From Epiperipatus broadwayi (lineage: Eukaryota > Onychophora > Udeonychophora > Euonychophora > Peripatidae), in the NCBI GenBank assembly GCA_028023455.1, contig JAQFVV010000063.1:4643081-4707080 (forward strand): DNA of 64,000 bases. Reading direction: 5' to 3'. Shown here piece by piece: positions 44,281 to 55,779 of the stretch. The notes beneath the pieces are model-generated. The model was not told where the DNA came from. It made no database searches and saw only the letters and a list, made by a program, of their open reading frames with translations. The number at the start of each line of letters is the position of its first letter. Within the stretch, counting starts at the first letter, position 1. Made by a program: the position numbers and the translations under genes.

Positions 44281-45345
44281 TCATCATCATCATCATTGTC
44301 AACTATTATCAATCCACTGCAGGATGAAAGTCTCCACAAGTTTAATCCATCTTCTCTGATCTCTGGCCTCTCTTCATATTACCCCTGCACACTTTCTTAT
44401 TTCATTCATCCATCTCACAGGTGGTCTCCTTTTGGGTCTTTTATAATCTTTTGTAATTCAGTTTAAGATTTTAATTGTCCATGTATTATCATATCTTCTA
44501 GAAATATGCCAGCCCAACTCCACTTCTGTCTTTTAATTCTTTTAACAATGTCAGTAACACCTGTTTGTTTTTTATCCATATATTGCATTTTTAATCTTTT
44601 CTTATTACTCCTAATATGTATCCATACTTCTTTGAGTAGTCTGAAATCTCCATATTGCTCTTTAATTAAGTGTCCAAGTCTCAGATCCATATGTAAGAAC
44701 TGGTAAAACACATTAAAAACCTTCCTTTTCAAACATATAGGCATATTTCTTTTTAGTATTATGTTATTTCTACCAAAAAAACTCCAAGCAAGTTTAATTT
44801 TAAGCCAATAAATATGTAAGAGAGTTTTGCCTGTTTTAAGTTTAATTTTATGATTAATTTTATACATTATGTTGCCATTTGTAGTAATAATCTGACCAAG
44901 GGTATTTGTAGTTGTTAACTTCTTCTAACTCATCATAATCAACCTTTATTTTCATCTTTTGAGACAATTCATGGAACATTACTTTAGTCTTTTTAACATT
45001 TAACTTTAGTTCTACTTTCTTACTTCTATCTGATAACTCTTGCAACATTTTCTGAAGCTCTAAAGTATTATTTACAAAAACAACTACATCATCTGTAAAA
45101 TCTAAATGACTTAAATAATCGCCCTTTACTTTTACTTCTTTAACTTCTCATTTTAATCCACAAAATTCTTTATTCAGCACTGTTTTAAAAAGTTTTGAAG
45201 ATATGGAGTCACGCTGTCTTACACACTTCCCAATGTTAACCTTCCTAGTATCATCATGCAATCTAGTTGTTGTTATTGCATTTTTATAGATATTTTTCAG
45301 AATATTATAATAACTTGGGTCTATACTTTGATAATTACTGAGAAT
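44281..45345 (-). pseudogene. RTE copy D, 3' half
   Basis: Minus-strand RTE starting at its (ATC)n tail (44281) and running to about the motif A region, where it is truncated. Compared with copy B it has small gaps and several stops. The FADD motif is altered (the codons at about 45095 read FTDD). It contains a 35-base insertion at 44803-44837 with a 13-bp duplication. Confidence 0.85.
44803..44837. mobile_element. 35-bp fragment of an F1/TTAA-type end inserted in RTE copy D
   Basis: AGAGAGTTTTGCCTGTTTT, the terminal sequence of the 41.3-kb element and F1 family, is present here with 16 further bases, between direct copies of AAGTTTAATTTTA (44790-44802 and 44838-44850) that occur once in other RTE copies. 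Confidence 0.7.
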
Positions 45346-45349
45346 TATT

Positions 45350-46145
45350 ATTTTTGTATAAAATTAGAATAATCCCAGGATATAGATACATTGGCATCAG
45401 AGAAAACACTAAAATAATATATTTTTATAAGTAGCTTAAATTTAACTTACATTTGCAAGTATTTTAAAAGTTTTATTTTTGTTTAAAATTTTGCAGCCTA
45501 AATATGTTGTTAAAATATTTGCAATAATTCTTACTGGTCATACATTTAATAATAATATATTTAAGCAATTGTGCTTTAAGAGGTTATTAAACATTAAAAA
45601 ATAACATAGTAGATAATAATGTTATTATTTAATTGTAGTTCTTCATTATTTAATTATTTCCACCAGTCTTTGATATATATAAACAATTTTCTTTTACAAG
45701 TAATTTTTACCATTCTCTGACCAAACGTAATTGACATGAATGTCAATTTATACCTTACACTATACAAAAAGATTTCATTTTTTCATTGTAAAATAAAAGA
45801 TTAAAAATTACCATTAATTCAGATTATCATTTCTGTGCAAAGACCTTTTCAACAGTTGTTTCTATAAAAGTGATTAGAAAGGAAACGGCAGTCTTCAGTA
45901 AATTCACCAATAATTGGTGGTGATGAGTGTTTTTTACTCTTATTTTCTTGCTAAGAGTAAGTAGATATCTGTTTATTGATAGATATTGAATGATTAGTTA
46001 GGTTTGATGTGAGGCAACTAGCTAAAAATAATCATATAACCTGTTTAATTTTATTAAGAATTTACTCAGCTCAATTGGGAATTTAATGCACTACCATTGT
46101 ACCACAAAACTTTAATGGCAGTATTACTATTTTAAATACAAGTAT
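45350..46145. other. AT-rich DNA without recognisable features
   Basis: No gene or repeat identified. Confidence 0.5.
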
Positions 46146-46149
46146 ATCG

Positions 46150-46740
46150 TCTATGCTGAAGTTAATGTAATTAGAAAGAATTTGAACTCAGACTTTCAAG
46201 CTCCCTACAGCTGTCCATCCCATCTCATACAACTGATACACAAGACCACACACGCGTGAAAAAATAAATGAACTCCAGTATATGTATTTTTGTTCTGAAC
46301 CAGCATTCATCAGTTGGTCCAGATCATAATCTCCCACACACATATATAATCAGTGTTCAGTTTATATTAAGATTGGAAAATCTTCAAACTTTAATGGATA
46401 AGCTTCAGTTTTCTCCACCCTTTAACTTTTCAACCATTCCATATCATTGAAAATCTGATGATAGATGAATGAAGAGTTGGTGTGTGAAGAAGATTGAAGC
46501 CTGTCCATAAAAGTTTGAAGATTTGCCATCTTAATTAAAATTAAGCACTGATTGTGTATATGTGTGGAAGATTATGATCTGAACCAACTGATGAAGGCTG
46601 GTTCAGCATGGATTACATATATTGGAAATCATTTATCTTTTTCACATGTAGGTGGTCATGTGTATTAGTTATATGGGATGGAGTGGATAGCAGTAGGAAT
46701 CTTATAAGTCTGAGTTCAAATCCCTTCTAATTTAACGCAC
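46150..46740. mobile_element. Foldback element, family F2, long copy
   Basis: Ends AATTAGAAAGAATTTGAACT and AGTTCAAATCCCTTCTAATT. Arms of about 280 bp carry CATTCATCAGTTGGTCCAGA on the left and its diverged reverse complement on the right, plus AATCTTCAAACTTTAATGGA inverted near the middle. No protein. The open frame at 46268 is incidental. Confidence 0.8.
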
Positions 46741-46749
46741 ATATATTTT

Positions 46750-47335
46750 ACAGTATTAGTTTACCGATTCCAAAAAAAAAAAAAAAATCCTGAACATTGC
46801 CAATAGTGGATTTATATTATTTTTTGTTTAGTCTTCCAAGCAAATAGTACAGCGCAAATAATTTGCTTGTGAAATGTATTTGATCTAAATAAAAAATTCT
46901 TCGAAAAAGATGACCAAAGATAATCGAATCTAAATGAATTATTTTAATTATATTCATCTGAATTGCTTTTAAAGTTTAAATTGCATTATTATGGCATTTA
47001 ATGATTTTAAAATAGCTGCTTCCTTTACCTTGAATAATAGAAAAAGTGAAAAAGCAAAATCAAGAAATGCCAACAGCTTTGAACCGGAAAACGTTATCCG
47101 TTTCTACTATAAAATCCTTGCTTTAATTAAAATCAAAATCCGCTCATTATTAATTATTTTTAAGTCAATGTAATATTTTGATGCTTTCTACCTGACTAGT
47201 TAAAGTCAGACAATGCAGATAAAAATCGAAGAATTATTTTTAGTATTAAAAAAAAAAAACATTTTTACGATAAATAGTAAGGGAATTCGCCAGTGAATTT
47301 CTATGCAAATTTAGATTATTATTTTTTTTGTAGTA
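46750..47335. other. Non-repetitive segment, possible regulatory DNA
   Basis: 46850-47230 is more complex than its surroundings and contains a 60-codon open frame (46991-47173, Lys- and Asn-rich) of no recognisable family. TAAT-type words are frequent. Coding or enhancer use cannot be judged from this sequence alone. Confidence 0.25.
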
Positions 47336-47339
47336 TTTT

Positions 47340-47660
47340 GATTTACAAGTGTCAATCTCACTATATTAGTAATGATTATTACTAATGATTCATTAAATTG
47401 GAGATTGTTTCTAACACAGATAAAATCTTTAAACCTCAATTAAATATTAATATATCTGATTTTTTAAAAATTAAACACACACATACACATGGAGTTATTC
47501 ACGTTTCTTTTTCCCAAGTGTAATATCTTTATAAATATATTAAATAACCTCCACAAGTCCACACATTCTTATAAAATTATATAAATACATCATGAGGGTT
47601 ATTTGTCTTTTATTATATTTTTATATGATTTAAAAAAATATGTAAGAGTATGGAGGTCAT
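47340..47660. repeat. Diverged relative of the 16.5-kb foldback segment
   Basis: It shares the AGTAATGATTATTACTAATG palindrome, TCTTTAAACCTCA, the GTTATTTGTCTTTTATTATA block and GTATGGAGGTCATTTA-like words with 16500-17215, in partly inverted order. Confidence 0.55.
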
Positions 47661-48260
47661 TTAATATATTTATATTATAGTTTTACTTATTTTAAATATG
47701 TATTAGCAATAAAACTATTATTTTAAATTCTACTGGAGGTCATCGAATTTTATTTTAATAATAAATCATTTACTTTTGTGTCCGAAGTATTGCCTATAAT
47801 TAATTTTTAATGTTTTAACTTAGTGATAAGAAAGCTTAGAGAGAAATGAAAAAAATATTTTTTTCCATGGTTACATTAAGCATATTATCTATCTGCCTGA
47901 GAATTACGTCACATCAAATGATTATAGGGACTTCAACAGACTTCTGAGAGAACTGAATCAGAATATTACTAAATATAAGATCTACTTCAACTACTTATGA
48001 TTCTAATGCTTATTCTTTGCAAAATGATCATTTGCCGTACATGAGGATTCTTGATAATATTGTCCTTCTGCCTAAAGAAGTCATTTAGACACCACACTAG
48101 CTGTACTACTGCCATAAAGCAATATCACATCTTTTGACATAGTAATTTGACTTAAAGAACAACAACAAAAGAGAAAACAAATTAAAATGTATCAATCTTT
48201 TTACCAAGAACATCTTTAATTTTTTACATACTTAATTTAAAATTTTCAATCTAGTTATAA
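47660..48260. other. AT-rich DNA without recognisable features
   Basis: No gene or repeat identified. Confidence 0.5.
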
Positions 48261-48262
48261 TT

Positions 48263-48369
48263 CTTTTTTTTTCATGTGTCATAGCATCGGCCGGGAAGCG
48301 AACCCACTAACCCGGGATAACTGCTTGTAAGGCGGCTGTGCTGATCATTCGACCACCAATGCTTGACAG
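48263..48369 (-). mobile_element. tRNA-Gly-derived SINE, copy 3
   Basis: Minus strand: GCATTGGTGGTCG…CAGC, anticodon arm CCGCCTTACAAGCAG, an extra GGGTTAG before the B box as in copy 1, GGGTTCGCTTCCC, then TATGACACATGA and an A-run. It shares the TTACAAG anticodon-loop change and the insertion with copy 1, so these two form one subfamily. Confidence 0.82.
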
Positions 48370-48499
48370 CTGCCCTTGTTTTCAGAAACTTGAAACAGAA
48401 CTATCATATTCTGAATTTATATACCCATGCAGTAAATCAAGTGTTATTGTCAATAATCTGTGAATAACTTTCAATAATTTTGCTAGTGAATTCATCATT

Positions 48500-48605
48500 T
48501 TTAATCAAGATGAAAGATTCTCCAAGTGTAATTCAGCCATTTCAATTCATAGTCTTTGTTCTCCACATAAACTTTTTTATTTCATCCATTCATCTCTAAT
48601 GTATA
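48500..48605 (-). pseudogene. RTE 3'-end fragment
   Basis: About 100 bases matching the RTE tail region (AAGATGAAAGATTCTCCAAG, TTATTTCATCCATTCATCTC). Old fragment. Confidence 0.65.
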
Positions 48606-48969
48606 GATGGAAAATGTGAAACCCTTGATGAAATATTTTTTTTACAAAGCAAAAACGTTTGTGACCATTCTTATGTTATATTCTTAAGTTATTGTGAAAA
48701 TAAAAGTTAAACTGGCTAATGATGGCAGATCTATTTGTGTGTAACCAATTAATACACATCGGGCATCATTTATATTCCATTATGATAGAATGTAAAAATG
48801 AACTAAATAAAGTTTAACAATTAATTAAAGATTATCTAGTAATTTGTTGAATTAAATTTAGGCAAAATAAAGTTGATAAGAGCTATTATGATAAATAATC
48901 AAATGGCTTCATAATTGAAAGTTATAACTGAAATACGGACTTATTATATACCTGTAACAATATATGTAA

Positions 48970-49790
48970 TATATAGGGTATATGAGCACAGACTTTCACA
49001 TGACCCACCACTCACCACTCTATCTCATATTACTGATACACTCAAACACATATATGTCAAAAAGATAAACAATCATTCAATATATCATGCTAAACCAGAA
49101 ATCATCAGTTGGTCCAGATTATCATCTCCACACATATATGCAATAAGTGCTCAGATATATATTAAGATAGACAATCTTCATACTTCAATGGACAGGCTTC
49201 AATCCACTCTACACTCCAACTCTTCAACCATCCATCCAATTGAAAATCTAATGATGGAATGCTCAAAGGCCACTCTAAGGCTGAGATTCTTGTCACACCC
49301 ATGTTGACTTAAAGTCAATCTTACCCCTCATGTACAGGACATAATCCATTTAATACATGTACAAGGGATGGACAGACATCTCTACTATGTAAATGTATTA
49401 AGTGAATTATGTCCTGCACATGAGGAGTAAGATTGACTTTAGGTCAACATGGGTATAACAAGAATCTTGGCCTTAGGGTGGCCTTTGAGCATTCCATCAT
49501 TAGATTTTCAATTGGATAGATGGTTGAAGAGGTGGAGTGTGAGTGGATTGAAGCCTGGACATTAAAGTATGAAGATTGGCCATCTTAATATATATCTGAG
49601 CACTTATTGCATATATGTGTGGGGATGATAATCTGGACCAACTGATGATTGCTGGTTTGGCATGAAATACATATATTGGTGATTGTTTATCTTTTTGACA
49701 TATATGTGTTCAAGTGTATCAGTGATATAAGATAGAGTAGTGAGTGGAGGGTCATGTGAAATTGAAAGTTAATAAATGTTTGATCACTGG
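48970..49790. mobile_element. Large foldback element, ~0.82 kb, F2-related
   Basis: Arms of about 370 bp run from about 48975 to 49345 and return from about 49400 to 49785. Examples: CAGACTTTCACATGACCC against GGGTCATGTGAAATTGAAAG, and TGACTTAAAGTCAATCTTAC against GTAAGATTGACTTTAGGTCA. It carries the F2 words ATCAGTTGGTCCAGAT and AATCTTCATACTTCAATGGA. The 130-codon open frame at 48915-49307 lies in one arm and is not a gene. Confidence 0.85.
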
Positions 49791-49799
49791 AAGCACTAA

Positions 49800-50420
49800 C
49801 TGTGGAATTGATTCAAGAATTCCATACTTCAGAGTACCACTGCACTAATCCAGGTAGGGTAAGAGGGACACTGTTAAAAGCTAATCATTAAGAATAAGCT
49901 AATTTTATGTTAGTACAATTATTATTATGTAATTACTAAAAAATTATCGACAAAATGCAATTTTTATTTATAATTGTTTAATCATAGTTTTTCTAAAGTT
50001 CACATTTTCAATCCATGTTTTTAATTTTTTATATTTTTAAATTATATACAAAATTGCTAAATAGGTATGGTTGTAATTGTTATTACATTTCTAAGTAATT
50101 CTTGTATGTCCAAATATGTTTTATTCTCTATTACAGTTAAGAGTTCACATCACTTAATCTATTAATATAGACAATACTTTAATTAATCAATAATGAATAA
50201 AAATTATCATAATAAGCACAGAATATGACATTTTTGAAATATGGAATTGCAATTTTAGATGCATATTAGCTGTCAATGATTTCAACTGATTTATCAAATC
50301 AGCAGTTCTTTGTGAGATGAAATAAATTCTTCTAAGTGACAGAGAAGACATCACTTGCATTTACATACTCCAAATAATATCTCTATAATATTCATAGAAA
50401 AGCTTGACTTCTCTTGTCTC
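49800..50420. other. AT-rich DNA without recognisable features
   Basis: No gene or repeat identified. Confidence 0.5.
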
Positions 50421-50790
50421 AGCATCATCATAAATTATTATCAGTCCATTGCAGGATGAAGATCTCTCCAAGTTCAATCCATTTTATGTGACCTCTAGGC
50501 TCTTTTCTCCATATAAGGCAACATAGAAGAATATGGTGTTTCTTGATCTTAAATTCAAAGGTAAAAAGCCAATAAACTCACCATGTTGGCTAATGTGTGT
50601 TAGTGAGAAGTACATCTATGTTCATATACTATATGAATAATCTCATAGTAATAACAACTGCCTTGACAATAATGCATAGAGTGAACATTAGGAATTTGCC
50701 CTGCTCAATTCCTTTAAGGCCTCCAAGAGGAATCAAAGGATTCTCTTTCAATTATATGAATTTTTAAATACATGAATTTTTCTGTTATCC
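50421..50790 (-). mobile_element. Internally deleted RTE: 3' tail joined to 5' region
   Basis: 50421-50510 is the RTE 3' end (tail CATCATCAT, then CAGTCCATTGCAGGATGAAG). It is followed directly at about 50516-50790 by the block that forms the 5' region in copies C and E (GGTAAAAAGCCAATAAACTC to CTTTAAGGCCTCCAAGAGGA). Endonuclease and reverse transcriptase are absent. Both parts are in the same orientation, as expected for one element with a large internal deletion, or for a non-autonomous derivative that keeps both ends. Confidence 0.65.
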
Positions 50791-50799
50791 TTTTAGACA

Positions 50800-52475
50800 T
50801 TTCAATCCCTCATTCCTTATTTTCTTTTTGGATCTAAATTTTTTTAGCCTTTCAACAATCATTACTATGCTGGAATAAATGATCAGTTTTTGAAATGTTA
50901 AGCCATGCCTCATAAAAATCTGAATTGACATTGAAAAATAGGAATGTTAGATAGATCTTTAAAAAGTATCTTTGTGACACAATTTTGTAAAGACATTTTA
51001 TGTATGAAGGGCTGCAATGTCTTAATCATTGTGCTAAAGATCTAATATTTTGTAAAATAATATAGAAATGAAAATCTATTAAAGAGCCAATAAATTAAAA
51101 AAAAAAAAAGAAAATGAAATTTTATTGAAACAATTTTAACAGTTTTTTGAATGAACAAATGAGAAAAAAATAAAATTTTGTTATAATATATAAATGTAAC
51201 ATTATTAGATAAAGAATGAATCCACTATAAAGTGAAGACCCTTCATCCCACAGAACATAGAAGAATAGTGAAGAAAAAGAACAATGAAAGGAAAAACAAT
51301 ACTCACTTTTCTTGGCATTTGCTCTATGATAATGGTTTTGGTGTTCTTTTTAATTTTATTCTTGTTTTACTCTCTATGAAAAGTTAAATATTCATTTACT
51401 AACCAATGTCGCATGGATTGGTGGTCTGGGTCCGATATGCAAAAGAAAAATATTAAATTGATTGCAATTTTTTTTTAATGTTTTCCTAAGCCTTTATTCC
51501 CACATAGATAGAAAGCATGAGGATAGATAAAGTATTATTTTTTACTGCAAAGCCCTTCAAAAATATTAATTGCATGAGAAATTAAAATTAAAATGAGCCA
51601 TTGATAAAATTACTGACATCCCTAAAAGAATTGACTTAATTAAAAAAACAAATATTTTATTAATTACCGAGTTTATCTGTGTCGGATAATCTAGCGCTTT
51701 AAAAGCTATGTTATATGCGAGAAAGTAAGAATTTAATTTTCTTCTTGTAGTTTCATTTAAAGATTGTTTAAAAATTGTCACTTTGGAGATTTAAAATGAA
51801 AGGTGAACACGTTAATGATGAAACACTTATTTGGCATCTGTTGTTGAATTTTTTGACGCCGACGGAAATAAACCTTTCCCCCATCTCCCAATTAATTAAC
51901 GGAAATCAAAGATTTAATAGTGACTAAAAAGAAATACTGTATTTAGAAAAATATATAATTACACCATTAAAATAATATTGGATTACTATTCCCCTTTCCA
52001 AAGAACACATCCACTTCAGCAATGTATGTACATATACACATACAAAATGTATGATACGCATATGAAGTGTTAAAAATATCATCTGTGGGTCCACACAAGA
52101 GATCTTTCAAATCACGGTATTGTTTATTTTTGTTTTTTCTTAAGTTTTTAATAGTTAACTAGAATGAAGATTGACCGCAATAATTTGTGTGTGATATTAT
52201 AAACTATTTTGTCAAATTAAAATCGAAAATAGTTAATCTTACTTTTTAATTTATTTTGATAGGTGCTAAATATGCTATTTTAGGCACAATTGCTAAAACA
52301 ATTTTATTAACTATTGAAAGTATAAGGAACCGAATTATATAATTATATATTTTATATATATGTGCATCCATTTATGTATATATAAAACTCGCAATATAAC
52401 GTATCTGGACCATAATCTTCTAAGGCAAGCTTGCGTATGCACAAAATCATCATTATTTTTTTAAACAATATAAAT
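50800..52475. other. AT-rich DNA; 51560-51930 more complex
   Basis: No supported gene. 51560-51930 contains words such as GATAATCTAGCGCTTTAAAAGC and GACGCCGACGGAAATAAACC split by AT-rich DNA, and no repeat of this window. A possible conserved non-coding element. The rest is featureless. Confidence 0.35.
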
Positions 52476-52479
52476 CTAC

Positions 52480-53425
52480 AATAAGATGAACTTTTCTAGT
52501 TTATTACACTACTTTTCATCATAATTTATTTTCTCAACACCATTTCAGAAAATTTTCTTATTTATTCAACTCACATATCTTGACTTTCTAAATCGTTTAA
52601 AATCTAACGAGATCCTATTTAAAATTTCACCCTTTATTCATCTATTGCCACTGCAGTCTTTAATTTTTTCCAATGATGTCAGTATTCTCTGTTTGTTTAT
52701 TTATCTATGTATTTTTCCTTTAATCCTCCTTTGTTTAATATAACAAACTCCACCCTATAATTTTCAGTGGAGTTTGTAATTCTGTACTAATCTTTTTATT
52801 AAGTGTCAAATCTCAGCTCTTTAAGTAAGCATTGATAAAACACATTTACTAATACACTTTATTTTTGGATACACAGCATTAATTCCTATCAATATTAAAT
52901 TATTTCTACCAAAATTACTCCAATGAAGTTAAATTCTATGATGAATTTGAGTTATTACATTTTTCCATTTATATTAACGATTTAATCAATGTATTTATAA
53001 TTGTTACTTTCTAATTTATTTATCTTTTTTTTGTGGAAATTCATCAAACATTATCATTTAATATTAATAATTATGCTTACTTTTACTTATTTTCTAATTA
53101 TTGTAACATTTCCTAATGATTGAAAGGTACTTTTTTGTAAATATTTTGAAGATATGGAATCATTTTGCATACATTATTAAGTTTAATCTTATCACAGTAT
53201 CACAATGGCTACTGCAAGTTTATGTATATTTTTTAACATTTAAAAATATTCTAGATCTCTGTCATGATTTTCAAAGCTTTATGCACAAGGAAAATGATTT
53301 CAGAGCCAAATGTTTTTTTTTGAAATCTACAAATATAATAAAAAATGCCAACTCAGTCTTTGGTCAATTTTTTATTTATCTAATGTGTTATAACAAGATT
53401 AAGTTCTTAATACAATTTTTTTGTT
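52480..53425 (-). pseudogene. Very degenerate RTE copy
   Basis: A minus-strand RTE running from the tail side (TTCTTATTTATTCAACTCAC at about 52555) through recognisable pieces of the C-terminal region (AGTGTCAAATCTCAGCTCTT), the palm (GAAGATATGGAATCATTTTG at about 53145) and the YELPLC area near 53350. Stops and gaps throughout. The oldest RTE in the window. The 110-codon open frame on the plus strand is a shadow. Confidence 0.65.
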
Positions 53426-53429
53426 TGTC

Positions 53430-55700
53430 TTTAAAAAAAAAACAATAATGGGGTTTTTATTTTCTAAAGTTTTATTTTAATTGAAGTAAACATTCACTTT
53501 TATATTTCACTTCTGTAATATTTCAAGTGATATTATTATATTGCATGGATTACTTCATATTTTTTGGTATCAAATAATTTGTGTAAAATATCCAATGTTA
53601 TATGATGCTATTGTTACTTTTAACAACTATTCCTTTGCATATCAGTTAATATTTATGTCATTAAATTTTTTTTATTTATTAAGGAAATATTACATTAGAT
53701 TATGCTCTATTCATTTACATTCATGTTAGTCTTTGTTTACATTGATAGAATTCAATTTGAATTTACATCTCTCTTTTATCTTGTATAATTTTATTTTACA
53801 TCTTGGTCTTTGGTTACACGGTGTCAAATCAAGCAGCCATTTTTTATTTGGGAGATGCTTTACCTGCTTCTATTACCTTTGTTCTTTCCACTTTTTCTCA
53901 TTCTTCCTGTCATCCTTTTTTCTACCTTCATACCTTCTTCTTTCTTGTCTCTTCTAGTTTCAATTGACAAATCATTTTATAACTTAGATGTCAGTTTAAG
54001 AGGTTTGATTGTTGGCTCATCCAGAGTGATCTGTTCCCACATGTCTGCGTGCAGTATGTGGGATGTTATAAGATAGTCTCTGGTTTTCAGACTACAAGGG
54101 TGTTTCTTGAAGACTTGCCATGGGTTGGCCAAGTGGTCTTGCAAAACACTGTGACATCTGGTCCACCACTTTGCAAAAGAATCATGATCACCATTTGGAT
54201 TTTAAATTATTCACCTAATAGATTTCTTTCACATTTCATTATAATATATTTATATTTTCATTAACTGTTTTTAATTATTTTTTTCATTTTTTCCTACTAT
54301 ATTAACTTGTTTTAATAAAAAAAAAAAAAGCAGTGGAATTGTGTTTTGTTGTTTTTTGTTGTTGTCTAGTTATTCTATTTATTTATCTTTTTATTGATTT
54401 TTTAAATTTGGAGACATTTTTAAAGTCTTTTTGACAGCTAAAATCTTTATGCAACTTTTACTTTAAAATAATACAGAATTTCTGAAGGTAATAAATGGAG
54501 GTTATTATTTGAAATAATATAGAAGTTAATAAAGTTCTTTCTAGCTTCTAATAACTATATTCTCCAACACTTTAAGGTTAGCAGATTATAAGCAAATAGA
54601 ATGAACTGTTTATTTCTTAAGAATTTGCTAATTGTGTTGAAATTTGGGAGTTAATATAATATGTATGGCAGAAATTAATATGGCAATTAATTAAAATTTC
54701 ATAATTGTGCATATTAACAAGTAGATAAATATTACATTCACACTCAAGCTTTCACATAATTAGCAAAACTAAGCTTATTATCACTAAAAGTTCAAGAAAT
54801 AAATGAAAACTTCTATTTATAGTTTTCTAATATTAAGTTGATGGAGTTATGTAAGTTTTTCATAGCTAGAAAAACTTAGTCATCTTCTGTATAATTTTTA
54901 ATACAATAATGTTATGCTTTATTTAATATTTATATATTTGTAAATAATTATTTGCACCTTAGTTTTTGTCTTTCTAGTTTTATGTTAATATACCATCTGA
55001 TAAAACTAAATGTTTTTATTACTTGAATGATTCTATCATTTACTAAGAACTCATTAGAATAGGCATTCAATTAACATATTAACATTTTCTATTTCTCCCA
55101 TTTGGCACAATGGTAGAATGACAGATTGATGCAAATATTACATGATCTCTGACCAATAAACCATTTGATTACTTCTTAACTATTGCATGGTGTATAATAT
55201 AATTTTTTTTTGCAAATTACTCAAGTTTATTATTTCTGATGTACTTTTGTTTACAGTATTAGCAGTAATCTATTATTTATAATGGAAATAACAGAATAAC
55301 TAGCATTTAAAATGATTCAAATAATTATATGTTTGTAAATAAAAGTTGTATGTTTTTATCAAGTAAATTAAGCATGAGTAAATACTGAGGGTCTATATGA
55401 TATGACATTTCTTAGAAAGATATATTAATGATATATTTTAGGGAAAAAGTCAAATATAATACTATCAGTTATTTACAGTAATTGAAAAAAGTATTTTCAA
55501 TAGTGATAGTAAAATGACAACCACATTATGTATAAAACATAAATAAATATTAGCTAAATTTTTGAAAAAATAAAGTGGCTCAAAAATCAAGATGCAAAAA
55601 AGAAAAAAAATATTTTAAATTGCTTTTATATATATATATTAAAAACAGTCAATACTTAGACAATCCCAATATCAATAACAATCAGCAATTTTCAAATTGT
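53430..55700. other. AT-rich DNA; 53800-54190 slightly richer
   Basis: No supported gene. 53800-54190 has more balanced composition and three overlapping short open frames of no recognisable family. It may be a decayed transposon. The remainder is AT-rich and featureless. Confidence 0.4.
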
Positions 55701-55709
55701 TGTAAAGGC

Positions 55710-55721
55710 AACCTCCTTTTT

Positions 55722-55757
<36 letters not shown>

Positions 55758-55769
55758 AAAAAGGAGGTT
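55710..55769. repeat. 60-bp perfect palindrome with (TA)n centre
   Basis: AACCTCCTTTTTAATAATAT is mirrored as ATATTATTAAAAAGGAGGTT around a (TA)n core. It would extrude as a hairpin. Possibly a tiny foldback or an inverted duplication at a microsatellite. Confidence 0.85.
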
Positions 55770-55779
55770 TTATAAGTGC

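Noticed and set aside
48915-49307. 130-codon ORF
   Set aside because: It lies wholly in one arm of a foldback element and has no recognisable domain.
53116-53448. 110-codon ORF on the plus strand
   Set aside because: It is antisense to a very old RTE copy and contains only low-complexity hydrophobic stretches.
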